Below are positions 11,031-25,339 of a stretch of 64,000 bases of DNA, piece after piece. The number at the start of each line of letters is the position of its first letter. Position 1 is the stretch's first letter. The translations under genes and the position numbers were made by a program. This DNA is from Dermacentor variabilis (Eukaryota; Arthropoda; Arachnida; Ixodida; Ixodidae), in contig NC_134569.1 in the NCBI RefSeq assembly GCF_050947875.1, forward strand, positions 35,240,277 through 35,304,276, read 5' to 3'. The notes beneath the pieces were generated by a model. That model saw only the letters and a list, made by a program, of their open reading frames with translations. It was not told the origin of the DNA and made no database searches.

Positions 11031-12952
11031 GATACTCTTATTCTTTCGTTGAGTTTTTTTTCTTTTTTCGAAAAGTTGCTTTTTTTTTACTTAGTCTCTC
11101 TTCTCGAACGGATCACTCTTCTTTGAACAACTACAGCGAAAGAAGGCGTATCAGTGCGTCGTGTTTCTTAGCTGCGAAAACTCAATAACATTTCTGGCAT
11201 TGAATGTCTATTGAAGTAGTTTCTGTACTACGGCACAAGGTGATAAGAGACACAGCTGTCGTGGTTAAGAAACGCTTTTTTCCGTCGTACCTTGAAAAGG
11301 GGACTTTTTCTCTTTTTTTTAAGAACGACATTGCAATAACTCTTTTGACCTTTGTAGTAGCGAAGTAGTTTTCGGTACCAGTGGATGCACTATTCAGGAC
11401 ACAGCCAATAATAATAAGGTATATTCTTGAATATAATTGCCTATTTAAAGTTGTACCAAGTTCTCAAGTGGCACGCGTGTTCTTTAAAACGTAAATATGT
11501 TCCAGTGTTAAAACATTGTGTATAAAGGGGCACTTAAGTGCTATAAATTGTACTAATATTATTTAGATTCGCTCATGTGAATTTATATTTAGTGGAGAGA
11601 GTCGAAAGCAGGTGTAAACTAAGTTTTCCTTTAAATTGCTATTATTTTCTGGCATTACATTATTTTCAGGGACTCATTTCCTTTTACTGTACGTATGATC
11701 ATATTGATCAAAATTTTAAACAGGGGAATGTACTGTATTTCTGTGAGGACAGCAATTGTTGTGTAAGTAAACTAGGCTTATACAATCATTGTCACTAAAC
11801 CCTTTAGACTGACTCGGATATGACGCTTCATAAATCCCCAGAAAGTGATTAAGACAACAATAACAAAGCGGAGAACATTCCGAGTTTCATCTCTGAAAAT
11901 ATTTTGCAAGCTATTTTGCAAAACTGCGGTATCAATTCAGAAAGTTGATATTTTTTAATGATGTGTTAAGATGTATTTTTATCGTAAGGATTTGCAGACA
12001 CGATGTCACACTGGACAATCACTACTCAAGATATTCATAAGAACCCACTCTTCCGTTCAACGATTTTAATTCTGCAAACATATCTTGGACGGACTCTCTG
12101 TTGCTACTGCTGGCTCTATGGGTGTGTGTGTTTTTTTATACTTGCCTAAGACTTAAACTCCCTTACGTTGTTGAATCATGTACTCTTAAACCGCAGCCCA
12201 CTTTCACCATTTTAAACCTTACGTAATAACCACGTAGCCATGTCTTTTACGATCCATTTTACTACTACTATGACTAGGCGACCACTGTGCGTTTGTTTCT
12301 CGGTTACAAAATTATGTCCTACAAAAACACAGGCATAACGTTCTTTTAGGAATACAGCATGAAGAGCAGATTGCACTTCATCTTACGACGATCACCTTAA
12401 GATATTTTCGCAAAAACTACTTTGATATATTTAGTTAGATTGGCGCACAAAATCTGGTTCTTATTCTTACTAAACTTTGAAATGGTATATTGACTTATGT
12501 CACTGCAAAGCAAGAAAGGACTTCACTATGAAGTTAGAAAGACAGTTGATTAGGGGAAAAAAACTGTGTGTACTAGATAGCTAGGTTATTTCTGACCCTG
12601 GCATGGCGGGCTGCTTAGCATAAAAACGCAACAGGATTTGCAAGAGTTTGTTGACCCTCAGGTTCCTGTTACCTTTATGCAAATGTAAATATCAAGTTTA
12701 CCAAATAAGCTAATAAAACTTGTCATGTGTAATCAACTTCCTAAGTTACTTCAATTTTTCGGTTTTCATGAAACAGCATCCTAATTAAGCTGCTTATCAG
12801 CCTCCATCCAGTAGTAACACTGAGGGAGTGCAGGATGGTAGACCATAGGTAGATGAAGCTTGCTCTTCCTTTTTTTGCGCTCTCTTCATTTGACACTAGT
12901 AAAAAAGATGTACAACCGCACTACGTTGTGCTGGCTCTTGTAAAGTGTGCTC
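11031..12952. other. AT-rich intergenic/intronic DNA
   Basis: About 1.9 kb of AT-rich sequence with T-runs and no supported coding region. Nothing further could be assigned. Confidence 0.4.
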
Positions 12953-12953
12953 T

Positions 12954-13180
12954 GCCTCAGTAAGATCGTTTACCAGGCAAAGCTCGCTTTACAAATGTCA
13001 CTCTTGTTTTTTTTTTTTTTTAAGTGTTTTTTGCCTCAGTATTAGTTTATGAACGGCGGAGATAACCTTACAGTTGTCATTTTTGGTTTGTAATGTACCT
13101 TTCGCCTTAGTAAGAGTAGATAAACGGCAAAGCATGTTTTACAAAAAAAGTGCTTTTCAATTTTATTGTGTCCTTATCTA
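12954..13180 (+). repeat. Three diverged tandem units of 71-79 bases
   Basis: Units start at GCCTCAG (12954), GCCTCAG (13033) and GCCTTAG (13104). Each continues with a TAAGA/TATTAG stretch, a GTTTA/GATAAACGGC block and a TTTACAnnTGTC-type block before a T-rich end. The spacings are 79 and 71 bases. No function is evident. Confidence 0.6.
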
Positions 13181-14220
13181 CGTATACCCTTTCGCTATAC
13201 CCTGCCCATCTTTCCGCTACTCAGCGTAGGCCACAGATTCATTCTGTTTTGAATACAATCTAATTATTTATTTATTGCTCTTGAAAAATTCAGCACAAGC
13301 GGAAGGCGTCAGAAAAGGTTTTACAGCACTGAAAAGAACGCGAGCAAAAAGGCCACCCTGTGCTCCCAAAGGTCGACTTCCAGGGAGAAAACGCTGCAGC
13401 ATTTCGTTTGAGCCGAATACGAACATATTTCCGTCACAAGCATCAGTGCTTCTTGACACCCATCACCCGCAGACATATTAATCTAAACTATGTCCATATT
13501 AAGCGTAAGATATTTTTGGTCATGTGGTTAGCGACTCCGCACGAGGAAGTCACATGTAAAGCTATATAACTCGAACTTCGAAGTCAACAGGACAAAAAAT
13601 GTAAACCGATAAGTGCACCTCGGCACACCATAGGGCACAGAAAAGGAAACGCAATACTCCCGCGACCCACGTGTTTAAACAGAGTCCACGGGCAGCAAGG
13701 TTATCTTAATCTGCATTGCAGTGACCTCTGAGTTATCGCTCGACTACTTGCGGATACTGTCTAGGGGTAACGCGACGCAGACGGTGTGGTGAAAACTCAG
13801 GTGTTCAAGAACAAGGGTGTTTTTCTTTCACATGTGAACAGTGTGTTGAGAAAATTTTGTGTGTATCGCCCTTCATTTCTGAGCTGTGAAGCGCACAGCG
13901 TTTTATAGTAATCTGAAAACAAAGAACATTATAATTTTTCCGCTTCGACGCTGAAGAAATTAAACCTGAGGCCAGCATATTTTACTATAGCATGTGCGCA
14001 CCGTGTGCATAAGACTTCAATAGCAACAAGAACAACGATCAAGACGAGAGATAAAGATGAACATCTTCTTGCAACGCTGCGTCTTTTTCCTTCCACCACA
14101 AAATACATTGTTTTCTGGCGGCGTGGCTCGACTGGCGTGCCTGTTTCATTACAGAGCTGCATTACACAAGAACATTGGATCATAGCTGTTGCCTGGACAA
14201 AACTAGTCCATTACTGACAG
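13181..14220. other. Intergenic/intronic, no gene seen
   Basis: Small overlapping ORFs on both strands at 13268-13569 and 13929-14217 have no domain signal. Nothing else was found before the possible exon at 14221. Confidence 0.4.
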
Positions 14221-14429
14221 TTTTCGCAAGTTTCCACCGCAGTACTTCGTATACCTCCAGCGCCAAACACATCCGAGGTTAAGGACACATCAAAGGCAGA
14301 AGCCAGTGAGGCTAACGGTTCAGAGAAATGGCCTGCACTATCACATGAACGCATTGCCATGGAGTCGCAGCGTGGTGCCCCTACTACGGCACGCACTACA
14401 TCTGTTCATGAGGTACCAGTAGCAGATAG
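14221..14429 (+). CDS. Possible internal exon of an unknown gene
   Basis: The interval is open in one frame and is bounded by TTACTGACAG and AG|GTGAGT, so it could be a 209-base internal exon. The peptide (starting FSQVSTAVLRIPPAPNTSEV) is Ser/Thr/Ala/Pro-rich like a mucin-type linker. It exits in phase 2 and joins in frame to the following candidate. There is no family match and no start codon at its beginning. Single-exon evidence of this kind often fails, so confidence is low. Confidence 0.3.
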
Positions 14430-14588
14430 GTGAGTCATACCTTTACTACAATCAATATTGCACGTCATCCGTGTACCAGCCAACTACGTCTATTGAAAGT
14501 GTGACGTATTTACTGTATACACTGAGTGCAGTGCTGTCATCCTCTGAGTAGTAGTATCCTCCACAAGTTACCATTAATTCTTGCGCAG

Positions 14589-14700
14589 CAAATATAAATG
14601 TGGCTTCACTGAATGTCATCACAGAGGATCGTGCACCTCTGCCTGGGCGAACTACTATGAAGTTCAGCGCGTTGTCGATGTCTCGCACGTGTTTGGGTCT
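14589..14700 (+). CDS. Possible exon with EGF-like start, following 14221-14429
   Basis: A TTCTTGCGCAG acceptor precedes an open frame that, joined to the previous candidate (GAT AG|C), reads DSKYKCGFTECHHRGSC, then TSAWANYYEVQRVVD. The C-x4-C-x5-C spacing resembles the first half of an EGF-like domain. I could not find a good donor or the remaining cysteines, so the right edge is arbitrary. It may be chance. Confidence 0.25.
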
Positions 14701-14779
14701 ACTTTGCGGTCTACTGCTCTCTTTTTCTCTTTCCTCCTGTTTTATCCTTCCTTTACGCCCTCCCCCACCCTAGGGTAGC

Positions 14780-17700
14780 AAACTGGAGGTTTAAATATGG
14801 TTAGCCTCCATGCATTTCCCTTTATCAGTTTCTCTATCTTTCTCTCTTCGCGTACTACAGCGGATCCACCATACAAAGGTGTGCGTTGGAAAAAATACTT
14901 GCAGCTGTTCTGATCGAGTGAAACACTATTTCATGCTTACACGGACTATAGAAGAATTATTATAATTTTTAAACTGAGTCTCGTTTGGCTTCGGCGTCCA
15001 GAATGAATGAACGAATTAAGATAAGCTGAGCTAAGGTGGAACGAAAACTGGACATCTTGTTCTAAAGTTCGCAAAGTATGCCTGTAAGAGCCCATAGAAG
15101 TGAAATGTTTTGATCAGTAAGTTTATCGCTGGAATGTGGTACGTTATTTTCCATTCGCTATTCGCGTCCTCCGCCGCCTTGTTCGGCGTATTAGCCAGTA
15201 CCTTTGCCGCCACATGGTTGCCTAAAATAATTTCCGACGCCAGCGCTGGCGCCTTCGTTTCGTAAACACATTCGAGCCGATTATTATATGCAGAGCTAAC
15301 GAAGCGCACAACCAGAAAGTATGTTCATTTCGCCCACGCAACGCTACGGAAAACGAGGCCATAAGGTGAAGAAAAGAAAGGTGGAATGGCAACCCGCATT
15401 TTCGAGTACACCGATTCGCAGCGCACGGGCCTAATTGAGAAGCTGCACCGTCCAGCCGAAAATAATTGGAAGCAGCGCATTCCAGGGGGCAATGCACCAC
15501 GGTGACGCAGTCGCGCAAGATGTACAAAGGAAGCCAGTTGAGATGGTTCCCAGGCAATGTGCCGAGGGTAATTTTCGAACTTGCGCAACTTCTGCACGGC
15601 AAGGGAGCAACCACGTTCTTTAATTCGGGCACGCCACATTGGGCAGCACTCGAAGTGGAAACGGCGCTTGATTTACACCACCTGAGCACTGCCAATAGCC
15701 TTTAGCGCCCGCTGGCCGGCCAGTAGGTTGGACAGCTTTATCTGCCACCATAGTAAGCCCGCCTTTGCTACTTTGTATGATGCGGGTGGCATTATTCACA
15801 CCTTTTGCGTTCGGCTGCCCGGTATAGTCGCACAGCCGTGCGTCTTTAGAACGCCTCGGCTCGTTCACGATCTCTGTACTCAGCGTAAGCGCACTACGGC
15901 TCTATTGCGGCCTCTGACACGCCTGATACGCTCATTAGTTTCTAAGGCGAGCGAGTTATTACTTCACCAGCGCTAGAGGCAACGGACTGCCTCGAGAGGC
16001 CATTAGGTTCTGACTACCGATTGTGACGCCCTTCTGTGCCTCACTAGTCTCTTTGTCGTCCTTCTTTTTCGGTTTCTTCTGCTTTTCCACGCATGCTACT
16101 CTTCGTTTGCACTCCCGTCACTGCTACGTGGCGACAATGAAGAAAAATGCTTGATCCGCGTGCACCGCTGAATGATTCCAGGCAGCCAAGCCGCGCTCCG
16201 AGCGGCCTCTGTTTCGCTGTCGACGCTCCTATCGCAGTGGCCACTGGCAGGGTTCGGGGGCGATTGGTCGTCCCTTTGTTCTTTTGCTGCCCTCCGCTTG
16301 TCGCAACGAACCACTCTAATTGCAGCGGCTTTCAGCGTTGTTAACGTTCCTTTTGTACATGACGTGTGCATACATAGAAGAACGTGCAGCGTCCCACGGG
16401 GTCTAATTAGGGCGAGGCGTTTTGTTTTAGCAAGTAGAAAGCCGCCGATCTTCACGGTGTGTACTTGTGTGCTTGTGTTTTTCTCAGTCTTACCTTGTTC
16501 CGATCTTTCTCTCTCTTTGTATATGTGTTCATTGCGCCTTCTTGTAATGAATATTATACTTCTTTTTTTCCTTCCGGAAGAATATGCTATACAGATCTAA
16601 AGACGTATTCTTGTTTAATAGGGACCTATGCTCGTATAAAATGAAGAAACAAAAACAAAACAGATGCTGGTGCTCATCTTTCTCAGATTCTCTGCCCAAA
16701 TCATTGAAATTCTTTAACAATTTTTGTTTTTCGCTATACCGCAATTTAATAATGACTAATTTTACCCGGCCACCTACGTGTGAGAAAAAAGTACGAGAAT
16801 GCTTCGAGTCGTGGTCGTACCGACACGGTTCAGCACGGAGGTATAACTTAATCTATATAAAGCGCGCCAATAAATATCGTAGAGTAGTTCGGCAATAGAA
16901 AAAAAAAAGGATAGCGGACTCCTATACAGAGCAAAATCACTTGTTTTCCGTTTTTTCTTGGTGGTTGTGTTCTGTCCCGACTTTCAAGTGTTTACTTTAC
17001 TCTTTGTAGACGGGCTATATCTCTGTAGTGCACGTCACGTCCTTGTTTTTTTACACTGATAGAAAATATTCGTTAAATGGATGACTGCACAAACAAAGTT
17101 GGTAAGCAATTGCGCTTTGTTTTAGTGCCGGTCATTGTTACTGCCTGTGATTGCTCACGCGTACTTAGTATGGAATTCTAATTAGTTTGCGAGTTCGCCG
17201 CGTGAATCCTAAATAGACTGATCTACAGCAACACAAACGAGGACTTGTCTCAAGAAAGCAGGAGAGCGAATAATGCAATGGTACCGTGTATGGTGGCAAA
17301 AAAAAAAAGTATATCCCTTCGTTTTTATTGCTTCATCATGTGGTGTTTCGGTAATATATGCATCTAACATGCCAAGCGTAATTCGCACACGTGGCATACA
17401 TCTGCGCATACGACTGGCTATCTGTCCATACAGAAGCATAGGTTGGAACGCAAATGTGAAATTTAATGTCAGTAACGAGAAAGCCACTAAATAATTCTAG
17501 TACTGCGGGTTGTTTAGAGGAAATGGACTGTAATAATCACGCCTAAAAGAGGACTAAGGTCGTACAAAGTCGAGTGATTTCTGTTCAAATATCCTTGAAG
17601 TAAAAGCAAGCTTAATGTTAGATGGACGTGAAGGAGAGAGAAAGAAAGCTTCTAAATGAAATTCGAAAAATTCTGCCGGCCTATACGATGGCGCCTACTT

Positions 17701-18420
17701 GCTGCTCTAACACAGGAAGAAATAGAGAGCTGTGGCACAATGATCAACGTGGAATCTAGCACCACAAATCTACCACAAATGAGGGAACATATGCAATGGC
17801 AAGGAGAGTTTACGCAAGTAACCTAACTTTCTGGGGGCTTCTTTTTGACATAAATTCAGTTCGTCTTTGAGATTTAGAGCTAAAATTTCAAAAGGCAAGT
17901 TTCACTAAGTGTAAGAAAAAGTCAGAAAAGCATTGCAATCTTGTCAGGGAGTACAACTAATTAATGCACAAGTGCTGTTGTCTATCACTTCAGGCGCACA
18001 ATCGGTCATTGAGGCCAGGAAATTTCATGGACCGTAGTAATGCTCATGTCACTTTGTAAACTTACGATCCGTGGGGACATGGTTCAAAAATCTTTCGTCT
18101 TTGAAAATTCCCTGTTATCAAATCGGTTTAACAAACTGCGAAGAACGTCGCGCTCGACGTGGTAACTCCTATAGGATTTTTAGGAAATGCTGTTGTGTTC
18201 TTGGAAAACGCATGTGTAAGTGGCTTTATTTGAAAAATTATCTCACTGGCTCTACCACAAATATCTTTCGCGCTTACATTCATTACCTTATCCGATTTTC
18301 TATGGCTATTCATATGACAGCTCCACCGATATGAGATATCATTCTAGCCACTGCGTCATATTTGGAATTTGTAAGCTTGCGTACGACAGTGGCATAGCTT
18401 TCTTCTCAGTGTAAAAAAGT
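14780..18420. other. Intergenic/intronic, no gene seen
   Basis: Composition is mixed, with a somewhat GC-richer part at about 15200-16450. Overlapping ORFs on both strands there (the longest is 157 codons, 15695-15222 minus) lack domain or splice support. Confidence 0.4.
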
Positions 18421-20160
18421 TCAGGGCCTGCACCAGCAGCGCGCGAAGGCTGCGCGCCAAGAGAACGTACTCGTAATAGCCGTATCGTGGAGCACAAAGC
18501 GACCGAAGGGAGCAGCCGAGAGAGTGGCCGTCAATGATTGCCGGCTGCTGTTGAATGAGTGGCTAAACTTCCTGGCGCCAAGACAGTAGTCGGCGCGTGC
18601 AGGAGCAGCAGCAGCGGCGGCGGTGGCGATACGAAAGAAAATTGGAAAGCAAACGAAACAAAAGAAAGAGAAAACGCAAAAAGAAAACATGCCCGCACAA
18701 ACGACAGGAGCCGGCCCAGAGAGTTCGCACAAGGGTGTTGTTCGAATCAATACGGCTATGACGGAAAAAGTCGTCGTCGTCTTCCCGCGACGTTCGCAGC
18801 TACCACCGACAGCAACGCCAGAAGCAGCGGAGAGCAGCCTTTATCAAAGAGAGCCCCCGTTCTGCCAAGTTCGCACATTTCTTTTCGTTTTTCTCGTTCA
18901 CCTTAGGCCATACCCTCTCTATTCGCAGGATGCTTTCCTCCTCCGCGTTGCCGCTAACACCAGAGCCCATCCTCCCTACCGAACCCCTCCACACGCGAGC
19001 ACGAAGCCCCGACATTCCGGACCAAGCAGGGAGGGGGGCAAACTCGTGGTCCTGATGCCACCCCAAGCTATCGGCTGCTCTGCCGCTGGTTCCGTTGTGA
19101 AGGTTCGCGCTCGCCGCCCTTCTCTCTCTCTCGTTTTCCAGCCCGGACGACTTCGGATTCCCCAAGCGCGGGTACCAACTCTGAAATAAATGTATAAGGA
19201 GCGAAGCAGAGCAACGGAGGCAGAAGGCCGAGAAGAAGGCGAATAGGACGCGCCTTTTCTGAATGCAGTTCCGGATCCTTTTTTTTTTTTACTTGGCTCG
19301 CTTTTCGCTTCGGTATGTTTCTCTCGCGGAGGTTTGATTGGTGTCGTCGTCTCGGTCGTTCTGGAGCTCGCAGTTGTTGCTGCTGCTGCTGCCACCGACG
19401 CCGCCGTCGCTGTTGGTGTCGCACAACGCTGCCTTCTGTCCGACTATGTTCCTTGTTATGGCTGGCGGCATGTCTTCGTTCCTCTCGTATACCAGCGAGC
19501 CTCTGCGTACGTAGGTACGCGGGTCTGTCTGTGCGCTTCCTTCGCCTCCGCAGCTTTCAAAGACAGGCCGAGACGGTTGAGAGCGAACACAGGCGCGCGG
19601 AACACTCTGCGCTCCATGCGCCCTCTGTGGCTCTCTCGTTTTATCGTCCGAGCATCCTTTATTATCTTTGTTTCTCGTTTCTTTTCTTTTTTCTTCGTGT
19701 ACTGGCGGCCGAGCGCATCTTTCATTGTCTTGGATTTCGTCCTTGGAGGTCTTTGCGTTTGTTATTACTGCACTCTAAGGGCCCTGTTCCTACTCCCCGT
19801 TTGCCTTGCAAAGTATTCTCTTCAGCTGCTTTGTCGTCGTGTCCAAGCGGCAATTCTTTTTTTCCCTCTTTTGTTTGTACTTGTACGCTGTTAATGTTGT
19901 CTCCGCGGCTGTAGCTTCCGACCAAGTGATCGGCTACCAAGTTGTCTGCAGTTACGTGTTGCCTCTGCAGTTTGGTGGAACAATGTTTTTTTTTCTTTTA
20001 TTGGATCACGTCTTGTCAAAGAGGCGTGCACCGCGTTCCCCTGTGCTAGCGTTCCCACACTTTTGCATGGTTTTTCGTACTTATATGTTTCTTCTCCCAT
20101 GTTTCTTTCTTTCTTTTAATGGAGAGAGAAACTTAACCGCCGATCTAGAATAGCCAAGTC
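18421..20160. other. GC-rich island with CTG/GCC triplet runs
   Basis: This GC- and CpG-rich block includes GTTGCTGCTGCTGCTG-type triplets near 19373-19392, long purine and pyrimidine stretches, and an AAATAAA at about 19185. The ORFs (up to 199 codons on both strands, such as 18623-19189 and 19315-19914) overlap each other and give Arg/Ser/Pro- or Cys/Leu-rich peptides without domains. It may be a promoter or untranslated exon of a long-intron gene, but this is unproven. Confidence 0.35.
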
Positions 20161-21730
20161 GGCTCTCATGGGGAAACCCCGCTAGACCATTCCCACTTCA
20201 ACCTTCTCGTTTCTGAATTCCGAGAGGAAGCAAAAGGGGAGGGGGAGCTAGCATTCAGAATCAAGCCTGCACATGTGATCACGGTCATGGTTTTTCTTTT
20301 CTTCTTTTTATGCTTGCCTGAATAAGAATAGTCCGCATGTATATCTTAAACGAACTTGTCCCTTCTTCGTGCCTTTGAATTTACTTAGTATAAAGTCTCG
20401 CAAAATGTGCATTAAACAAGGCGAAGTTGAAACCTTCAAAATCAGCCAGAAGTTTTTTCCGGGAACTTCAGAACTTTGACACAATGACGTTGATTGTGTA
20501 AAACTTTTTTTGTTTAGATCTTTTAAATTTGCACCTCAAGTAGGAAATTATTTATTGAAGTCTAACCAACACGCTTTACTATGTACAATTATGCGGGATA
20601 ATAACGGGTTACCTTCACAAATTGTTCATACAGCAAAGCTATCCGGAATAAGGGCGTCGAGCAAATAACGAAAGGGTAAATTAAAATCAGAATATTAATC
20701 AGCCTATTTATGTGAGTAGTCAAGTAGAAATTAGAAGAGATGAATATACAGAAGAAGGCCCCGCAGGTAAAAACTTTGTTGGCATATTCTGCGCTTGATA
20801 ACAAGAATAATTTAAATAAAACAGTTACAACAAATGAAGCGTTCCCTATAAACCCCTAATGAACACTAAAATAAACAAGTGATCATAATACCACGTTTGG
20901 CTGTGAATAAATTGCTATCACTTACAAACTTCAAAGCCCCCTACGGTATCTCAGTAACTACAAAAAGGGATAAAAATAAACAGATCACGAATTAACTGTA
21001 TCACACAATAAGAGGAAAATACAATGGCGTACAGAAATTTAAAATTGATTTGAGGTAGCTAAAATAAGGAATGACAATAATGAATGAATAGCAATTAATT
21101 AATTACAATAAGCAAACTATTGAAGTAAATATATTGGGTTTAATATATGATGGAAGAAAAATAATGGTAGATCCCAAAAGTAATGAAAGATGTAATTGGA
21201 ACTTGAAGTGTCTTTGTAACGTTCAAAATATTTTGCAAGCAGGTTGTCCTCGAAAACGCGGCTTAGAAATTTCATTTTAAAGCGGCATTCCCCGCGAAAA
21301 AGAACAAGTAGATCTGCTGAATCACAAGTACGTTTGTTCATGTTACAATTTCGCAAGCTTTGCCGTTCGTAGAAAATGTAGCTCATTGGCTGGACGCGTT
21401 AGTTAATACTCTGTCCTGAAACTCATTGGGTGGCGCTTAGACTTACGTACCGGACTGACGTACACGAACTGCCTTTTGAGCACGCGCCCAGACTGGCAAG
21501 CATTACTCAGCAAAAGCACTTGAGCCGCGTTTCTCGAAAGTGGGTCAATTACATGTTGAATATCGAGTCTCATACAAACACGAAGTGAGTATCTTTCGAA
21601 CAGTTTTGGTGACACTGAGGGCTTCTGCAAGTTTTCTTATTAAGACATTGGTTGAAGGTTACACCACATTCCAAAGAAGTTCATTGGGACCAAAATGTTA
21701 TCCAACTAGTCTAACACTCTTACGAAAAAT
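20161..21730. other. AT-rich DNA, no gene seen
   Basis: About 1.6 kb, strongly AT-rich from 20400 to 21150. No supported coding, RNA or transposon feature was found. Confidence 0.4.
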
Positions 21731-21732
21731 TA

Positions 21733-21970
21733 CACCTTTTGGGTTGTATCTTGCCACACAACAATAATCGTCATCTGTCTTGTCCGCATTTCCTTTCTTT
21801 GACGCTGCGAGCCCGGTACTTCCAATTCATGAACGGCATGCGCGTTATGAGTATGACAGAGCATTCTCGACAGGAAAGTAGCAAGCGCAGCGTTTTCAAT
21901 AAAGGAAATTTAACGCAAGCAAGACAGATGACGATTATTGTTGTGTGGTAAATATACACACCAAATGGCG
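21733..21970. mobile_element. Palindromic MITE flanked by TA
   Basis: The element is a near-palindrome with arms of about 78-85 bases (21733-21810 and 21886-21970). The core match is a perfect 29-base block covering CCACACAACAATAATCGTCA and the following bases, repeated in reverse complement before GTTGTGTGG. TA dinucleotides sit at both ends (21731-21732 and 21971-21972), as expected for a Tc1/mariner-mobilised non-autonomous element. It has no coding capacity. The central part is about 75 bases and not palindromic. Confidence 0.8.
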
Positions 21971-22129
21971 TACATTTGATTAAGAATGAAGCATAAAGAA
22001 AACAGCTAAATACGCAGGAGTATTTAGAGCTCTGTAACGACACGATCTAGGATTGGATTGTCTTGTTGTATCTGACCAATTAGCGTTATAAGTAGGCCGG
22101 AGTGATACGTGAACACTTGAATGCAAGCT

Positions 22130-22385
22130 GAATATGACTAATCAGTTCTGCGCATGCGCGCAAGGTGGAGGAAAGATTATGATAGGGAAAATTGGCATCC
22201 ACTTGACCTGCATCACGAAACTAGAAAGGAACCCCGTGCAGATTTCTGAGAAAGCCCCACAACTTAAGAAATATTCTTCCTGGTTCGGAGATTTGAACCC
22301 AGGATCATGCCTTTCCGGGGCAGTAGATCTAGCATCTAAGCTAACTAGAATGCTAGCAGATCGCAGAGCGAGTGAGAATTAATCG
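22130..22385 (-). mobile_element. tRNA-derived SINE
   Basis: On the minus strand a tRNA-like head carries an A box (GTTAGCTTAGATGCTAGA), an anticodon-stem-like TGCCCCGGAAAGGCA and a B box (GGGTTCAAATCTC). It is followed by a non-tRNA body (ACCAGGAAGAATATTTCTT onward). The layout is that of tRNA-derived SINEs described from ixodid ticks (for example Ruka), though I cannot assign this copy to a named family. It is not an intact tRNA gene, since the acceptor stem does not pair. Confidence 0.7.
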
Positions 22386-22399
22386 ACAACTGTAAGTAC

Positions 22400-22525
22400 T
22401 GGTGTATTGAATATGGCAAATCAGTTTTGCGGAAGGCCGCAACGTCGATCAACGCTTATGAAAGAGAAAATTGTCGTCCACCCGTCTTATAGCACGCAGC
22501 TACAAAGGAAACCCATACATAAACA
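22400..22525 (-). repeat. Second, headless copy of the SINE tail
   Basis: Bases 22412-22519 repeat the order of 22129-22237: TGAATATG, AATCAGTT, a TGCG block, GAGAAAATT/GGGAAAATT, CATCCAC/GTCCACC, then CTACAAAGGAAACCC against CTAGAAAGGAACCCC. The tRNA-like head is absent in this copy. The two tails are direct repeats about 283 bases apart. Confidence 0.6.
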
Positions 22526-23397
22526 TAGGTGCCCCACGCATTTCTATTTCCATGCTCGTTCGTAACTGCGATAGATGCATAATTTATTGACACGTTGATA
22601 ATTACGTTCGGTGCTTGGTTACTAGCTGGTTATGCTAATGGGATGCATTATATATTCAAATAATTAACCGCAATGACTTTGCCACCATACGCGTTGCTGT
22701 TAGTCGTTTCCTCCAACCATCTGCAGCCTCGCCTCGGCAACAAATGATGGTAGGAGAATGCAAGTTAAAGCAGGCGAAAAAGTCGCATTTTATTATAGTA
22801 ATGGCAGTGGTATAGTGGCACTTCCAATGAAGTTAGCCACGTCCGTTTTGTTTACAACGCCACTTCGATTGCAAAGGCATAATTAGGTCACTTTTTTCTG
22901 GAAGTGCATTATAAAGACGTTTGCAAAAGGAAACAAAAAATTAAAAAAGCAAAACCGAAAACTAGGAGCGCATCGCCATTCAGTTTAGTCATATTTAACA
23001 ACAATCAAATGGTGGCACCCAAGGGTCATGCGTGGCAGGATCATTAAATTGTGTGTAGTAAACCGCAGTCTACAGAAAGGAACTAATTATAAGAGGAAAC
23101 AACGCATCGCACAATACAATTGTCGGGATACTACACGACATATTTCTGAGAATGAGCTCGTCAGTGTATACGTATTGCCATAGACTTTAGGAGCACAAAT
23201 TGTGCCGTTGGGCACTTATCTATACGAACACATAAACAAATTTATGAACCTATATCTGTATAATCCACAATCTGCTGTCTATAACTACAGGTTTTCTTTT
23301 CTCTCCCTCTTTGCGTTTTTCTTCTTTATTTTTTTGTCTCCATTTACCGCTTCCCCAGTGCACAATAACAAAGTGGACCCCTCCATTCGCATCTCGT
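22526..23397. other. Intergenic/intronic, no gene seen
   Basis: Nothing supported here beyond short AT-rich stretches leading into the microsatellite. Confidence 0.4.

Positions 23398-25339
<1,942 letters not shown>

Noticed and set aside
18623..19189. 188-codon plus ORF and its overlaps
   Set aside because: Arg/Ser/Pro-rich, open in several frames, and without domain or clear splice context.
22280..22352. Functional tRNA gene
   Set aside because: A and B boxes and an anticodon-like loop are present, but the acceptor stem does not pair and the sequence continues into a SINE body.
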